Shown piece by piece: positions 60,155 to 64,000 of a stretch of 64,000 nucleotides of DNA. The translations under genes and the position numbers were made by a program. The first letter of the stretch is position 1; every line of letters begins with the position of its first letter. Below the pieces are notes generated by a model. It was not told the DNA's origin, did not search any database, and was given only the letters and a program-made list of their open reading frames with translations. The DNA comes from Haliclona indistincta (lineage: Eukaryota > Porifera > Demospongiae > Haplosclerida > Chalinidae): contig OZ024790.1 of assembly GCA_964017065.1 (NCBI GenBank), forward strand, positions 1,111,218-1,175,217, given 5' to 3'.

Positions 60155-63100
60155 TCATTCAGACTCTGCATCACCTATAATAGGAAATACACATACAAAG
60201 ATGAGCCATTTAGATAGTGAGGTATAGTGGATTAGACACACCATGTTACATGTAGCGCCAGTTACATCAATGGATGTTGGGTGAAAATTGTATTGATAAT
60301 TTAACATGTTGGTCCAATATACAAATCATGTACTATACACGTTTGTGAAATTCTGACATTCTTATGAGTTTCAATAAAAGTACACACATTGTGTACAGTG
60401 CTTCCAGTCTAGACATTCCAAAATTGCACATTTCACTAACATGAAATGTTTTTACTCATAAAAACTAAACGATAGGTTTTATAGCAGTCAAACTTGGTGA
60501 GAAGACTGATACATTCTTCTAGAGTAAGTGTTCTTAGTCTAAACTGCAAGCCTTACTTGATCTCAAAGCTACAAATGGCGAAGTGGCAGTTGTCGGAAAC
60601 ACCCAATTAGCTTTAAATTTTAGACCATAAAATCTGTAAGAAGCTTAGTTAAGGAAAAATCTTCGGTGTGCAGGCGAACAACTATATAGTTCATCTACCA
60701 AATACTCTAGAGCCAATGCTTAAATATCACGCAAACTAAAGTTCGATCCAAAACAAACTCACAAATCAACAAAAAATCAAAGTCAGAAAGTTTTTAGAAT
60801 CAAAAATCTGCAACTTTGCGAATTAAGAAAAGCGCTCCGCAGGCAATTAGCCTTATGCCTTAGCTAATCACAGCTCTTCGCTCGTGGCCGTAACTTACAC
60901 CGTCGGCGAATACGAGGTGCTGGTAGCAGCAGCACTCGCCCGCTCTGTTCGTCTTCGTCTTAGTTTATGACGTATCATGACATTTTCCAAGTTGATGATC
61001 GTACATTCCCGCATATTCTATCGCATATGCAGATAAATTGACGTCATCAATCTGGCAACAGTCCTTGGCACGTCATAACTAAGACGAAGACGAACAGAGC
61101 GGGCGAGTGCTGCTGCTACCAGCACTCGTATTCGCTGACGGTGTAAGTTACGGCCACGAGCGAAGAGCTGTGATTAGCTAAGGCATAAGGCTACTTGCCT
61201 GCGGAGCGCTTTTTCTTAATTCGCAAAGTTGCAGATTTTTGAGTCTAAAAACTTTCTGACTTTGATTTTTTGTTGATTTGTGAGTTTGTTTTGGATCGAA
61301 CTTTATATTAGTTTGCGTGATATTTAAGCATTGGCTCTAGAGTATTTGGTAGATGAACTAGTTGTTCGCCTGCACACCGAAGATTTTTCCTTAACTAAGC
61401 TTCTTACAGATTTTATGGTCTAAAATTAAAAGCTAATTGGGTGTTTCCGACAACTGCCACTTCGCCATTTGTAGCTTTGAGATCAAGTAAGGCTTGCAGT
61501 TTAGACTAAGCACACTTACTCTAGAAGGATGTATCAGCTTTCTCACCAAGTTTGACCGCTATAAAACCTATCGTTTAGTTTTTATGAGTAAAAACATTTC
61601 ATGTTAGTGAAATGTGCAATTTTGGAATGTCTAGACTGGAAGCACTGTATGCGTACACACAACNNNNNNNNNNNNNNNNNNNNNNNGAAAACGTTCCACT
61701 AGAGTTGAGTTTTCTATTCTTATCAGGAACAGAATAAAGCTCACTGGATGCTTGTCCTCCGCTAGAGTCTAGATTAAGACCCTAACAATAATTATAAAGT
61801 ATTCATTAGATGTTACTATTCATGATTTACCTTAGCAATATCATCAAGCTCATTCTCTAGTTTACTCCATTCATCAAGTGCTCTTTGTCTTCGTTCCTGT
61901 AAAATCACACAGAACTAAAACAAATGTCACTAATAAATTTAATGATGGTGTTCTTCACATAAAATTAATACAATTACTATGCACAGAGACGTACCTTGCA
62001 AAGACTGTTATTTTTCATGGCATAAAAATTCACTTTTGCAAATTTAGCTGGACCTAATTCTTATCGCTTCAAATACTAATAAATTTAATCGGAATTGGAT
62101 ACCTCATTACATCAAAGAGAATTATTCATCATAATTTAATGTTCGTGGTTTGCTGGTAGATTTCAAAGAATCAACTCCACCAACATTAAATTATAGATCA
62201 GTGAGGTAACTAACTCACATCAGTATTAAGAGGTGCTGTTGATAGCTGCTGTTGTGGAGGAGGAGGGTCATCCTGCACTATCAGTGGCTCAGGCTCAGTA
62301 ATCGACTTCCTAGGAGGGACTGGTGGAGGGTTCTGCACGTTAGTGAAAGAGATGTGTATTCTACATATTACGTGAATCTAATGCTTTACCTCCTCTTCTT
62401 CTTTATGAACTTCAAATGCCAGAGCAGCATGATATTCAGGAGGGGCTTCTACTCCACCCACTACCTTAGCTGAAACAAGAAAGCATCATTTTACATATGA
62501 CAGTTGCGTTCATGTTCTTTTCATGTTAAAAACAATAGAAGCATTTTTCCACAAGCACTTTTCGTATACTAGTATACTGTATGGAAGTGATTTATTCTTT
62601 AACTGTGCATGAGTAGCTACAAAGCTCACGTGCTGGTGTATTGGCTGCTGCCTCAGTTGCTGCAGCAGCTGCAGCAGCCTCCTGCTCTCTTCGTTCTCTG
62701 ACCCTCTTCTTAGCCTCTTTGAGACGGAACATTAAATCAAACAGTTCCTTTGATGACTGATTGAACTGTATTGCCTATACACAGATAACAATAGACTGTG
62801 AGTAAAAAAAATTATAAGTTCAAAGGTCATGTTTTGAGTCAAGTAAAGATTAATATTTGTTGTTCAGCAAAATAAAATTATTGGTTTGTTCAGGGTTTGT
62901 TTAAGGGAAATTTGAACTGTAATTCAATATCAGACATGTTTATTCATTATTAGGTGATTTAATTATAACTTATCATCAGTTTGATACTCCACAGTATTTG
63001 TGAGCGGATTTGAGAGAAGGGGTCAATTTTCTCCTTCAATTTTCGAACAAACGCATGTTTTCAACTTGCTGTCATTCAGCCAGTACACCATAACTCTACA

Positions 63101-63943
63101 ATTAGTACACCATAACTCTACAATTTGATATGCAGCAAGCAGAATGACCAAAATTACACAAAACTTTTTCAGTGAGTTTCAATAATGCTCGACTGAGTAG
63201 CAGCTATTAATTTTAAAAACAGTTGAGCATTCAAAAATTGCAGGAGCGAAGTGACCCCACCCCTTTTCTCAAATCCACTCACATTTAGTCAGGTTGCATT
63301 GTGACAGACTTACCACTTGTCTTTCTGCCTTGAAGGCATATAGTTTGAGACCAGTTGTGGACTCTGTTGTCATGACGACCACACCAAAGTAGCAGATGTC
63401 ATTAGGGTCATGTGTCAAGTTTGACACCTTCGATATAGCAACTCGTGTGTTAGCCTGAAATGGGAGAAAATTTCAGAAAAACGAATTCATAAACAGCTGA
63501 TTCATAACGTAGTAATTATCTGAAATAATTAATAATTATACTATAATTATGTGCATGTCTGCAAGTGTGGTTAATTATTTTATTGATTACGTACTTTACT
63601 ACGCTCATCAAACAGAGTCAATCCCTTAGTGTTAAGTCCTAGTACGGCCTTGGGCTTATGATAACCCAATTGCTGTTGAGCAGTCTATGGCAATAGAAAA
63701 ATGAATTCAAATTCATATCATATTCAGTAACATACATACTGTCAGTCATATGCATTAAACCCACCTTCAGGCTCTTGAGGCAGGTAAGAGCGACCGTATC
63801 TCCTTTTTCTCGAATATTTTCAGACCCCACAAACTGTTGAAGACACACACCTATAATAATCTTCGTAAAATGTTTCCCTCTTACCTTTACTCTAAAGGTC
63901 TTCCCTACACCGGAGTATATCTTCATTATCTCTTCTGGAGTAG
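60155..63943 (-). CDS. PTB-domain adaptor, Disabled/Numb-like (partial)
   Basis: Minus-strand exons: 63885-63943, 63765-63833, 63595-63684, 63314-63454, 62630-62774, 62390-62469, 62219-62332, 61831-61896, and 61687-61781 running into the sequence gap. A probable last exon at 60155-60174 ends SE-stop, with AATAAA (60117-60122, -) after it. Phases agree between listed exons. The PTB fold reads FVGSENIREKGDTVALTCLK, then GYHKPKAVLGLNTKGLTLF, then DICYFGVVVMTTESTTGLKL and YAFKAER, finishing with the helix ELFDLMFRLKEAKKR, as in Disabled proteins. An Ala-rich stretch, a proline-rich segment (NPPPVPPRK) and an acidic region follow. It would bind NPxY motifs of membrane receptors in endocytosis or signalling. 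The 5' end lies outside the window. Confidence 0.75.
60392..61661. repeat. Giant palindrome, arms ~575 bp
   Basis: 60392-~60968 and ~61075-61661 are near-perfect reverse complements around a ~100-bp centre (matching pairs include AAGCGCTCCGCAGGCAA / TTGCCTGCGGAGCGCTT and GCTGCTGGTAGC-type words). Mismatches are few and scattered. No ORF of substance. It lies in the 3' part of the PTB gene and ends 2 bp before the assembly gap. Probably a large foldback/MITE-like element. Confidence 0.9.
61664..61686. other. Assembly gap (23 N)
   Basis: A run of 23 undetermined bases directly next to the giant palindrome. The exon at 61687-61781 is open right up to the gap, so its end is unknown. Confidence 0.99.
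62999..63283. mobile_element. MITE in a PTB-gene intron
   Basis: 285 bp. Left end TGTGAGCGGATTTGAGAGAAGG mirrors right end CCTTTTCTCAAATCCACTCACA. Homologous to 33223-33438 (CGCATGTTTTCAACTTGCTG, CAGCAAGCAGAATGA). An internal 21-bp tandem duplication (TACACCATAACTCTACAAT) is present. Confidence 0.87.
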
Positions 63944-64000
63944 CTATACATAGATAAAAACAGTAGCGGTAGTGTAAACGAGCCACGCCCCTCTACAAGC

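Overview
The window is animal nuclear DNA: genes are split by many short GT-AG introns, AT-rich introns carry long CT, AC and GT microsatellites, and miniature transposons are dense. The gene content (an HSPA12-type Hsp70, a RING/B-box protein, ankyrin-ROC-COR-death proteins, a PTB-domain adaptor, DIRS and Mutator-like transposons) suggests an early-branching metazoan. A demosponge is my best inference, but it is not proven by anything here. All exon coordinates come from reading splice sites and reading frames by eye.

Layout. 1-311: a ~100-bp tandem repeat. 312-4950: a nearly complete DIRS-type tyrosine-recombinase retrotransposon, with inverted ends, an internal complementary region and three overlapping ORFs. 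Its recombinase ORF has one frameshift. 5288-7542: three-exon HSPA12-like gene (+). 7784-8332: VMAC-like coiled-coil gene (+). 8613-9823: a ~1.2-kb composite repeat ending in a foldback hairpin. 10416-11786: TRIM-like gene (-), head-to-head with a four-exon single-pass membrane protein gene at 12267-15690 (+).

16.5-58 kb is a minus-strand tandem array of one gene family. Two members are long: gene B at 20840-28308 and gene A at 47885-57971. They encode ankyrin repeats, each on its own ~99-108-nt phase-0 exon, followed by one ~2.1-kb exon with a ROC GTPase, COR and Cys/His region, two Pro/Ser/Thr linker exons and a death-like domain. Two members are short ankyrin-only genes: D at 16507-19746 and C at 30094-34216. 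Two more are decayed: fragment E at ~45036-45670 and relic F at ~29130-29400. Gene B is open from start to stop. Gene A has a 4-nt insertion in its third exon. The array looks like an innate-immune-type (STAND/Roco-like) receptor cluster that grows by exon and gene duplication and exchanges its 3' effector module.

34.3-44.7 kb splits the array with nested transposons. A ~1-kb foldback element carries an intact 6.3-kb Mutator-like element with a perfect 9-bp target duplication and a three-exon, ~1035-residue transposase. That element in turn carries a TTAA-flanked insertion and a partial duplication of its first exon. Beside it, a 1.9-kb element with 100-bp inverted ends and a 9-bp target duplication carries fragments of a RecQ-like helicase and a second gene, and sits inside a 22-bp minisatellite. 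46.1-47.2 kb holds a decayed coding sequence. 58-60 kb is mostly without genes. 60.1-63.9 kb is the 3' part of a Disabled/Numb-like PTB adaptor gene (-), with a ~1.27-kb near-perfect palindrome and an assembly gap.
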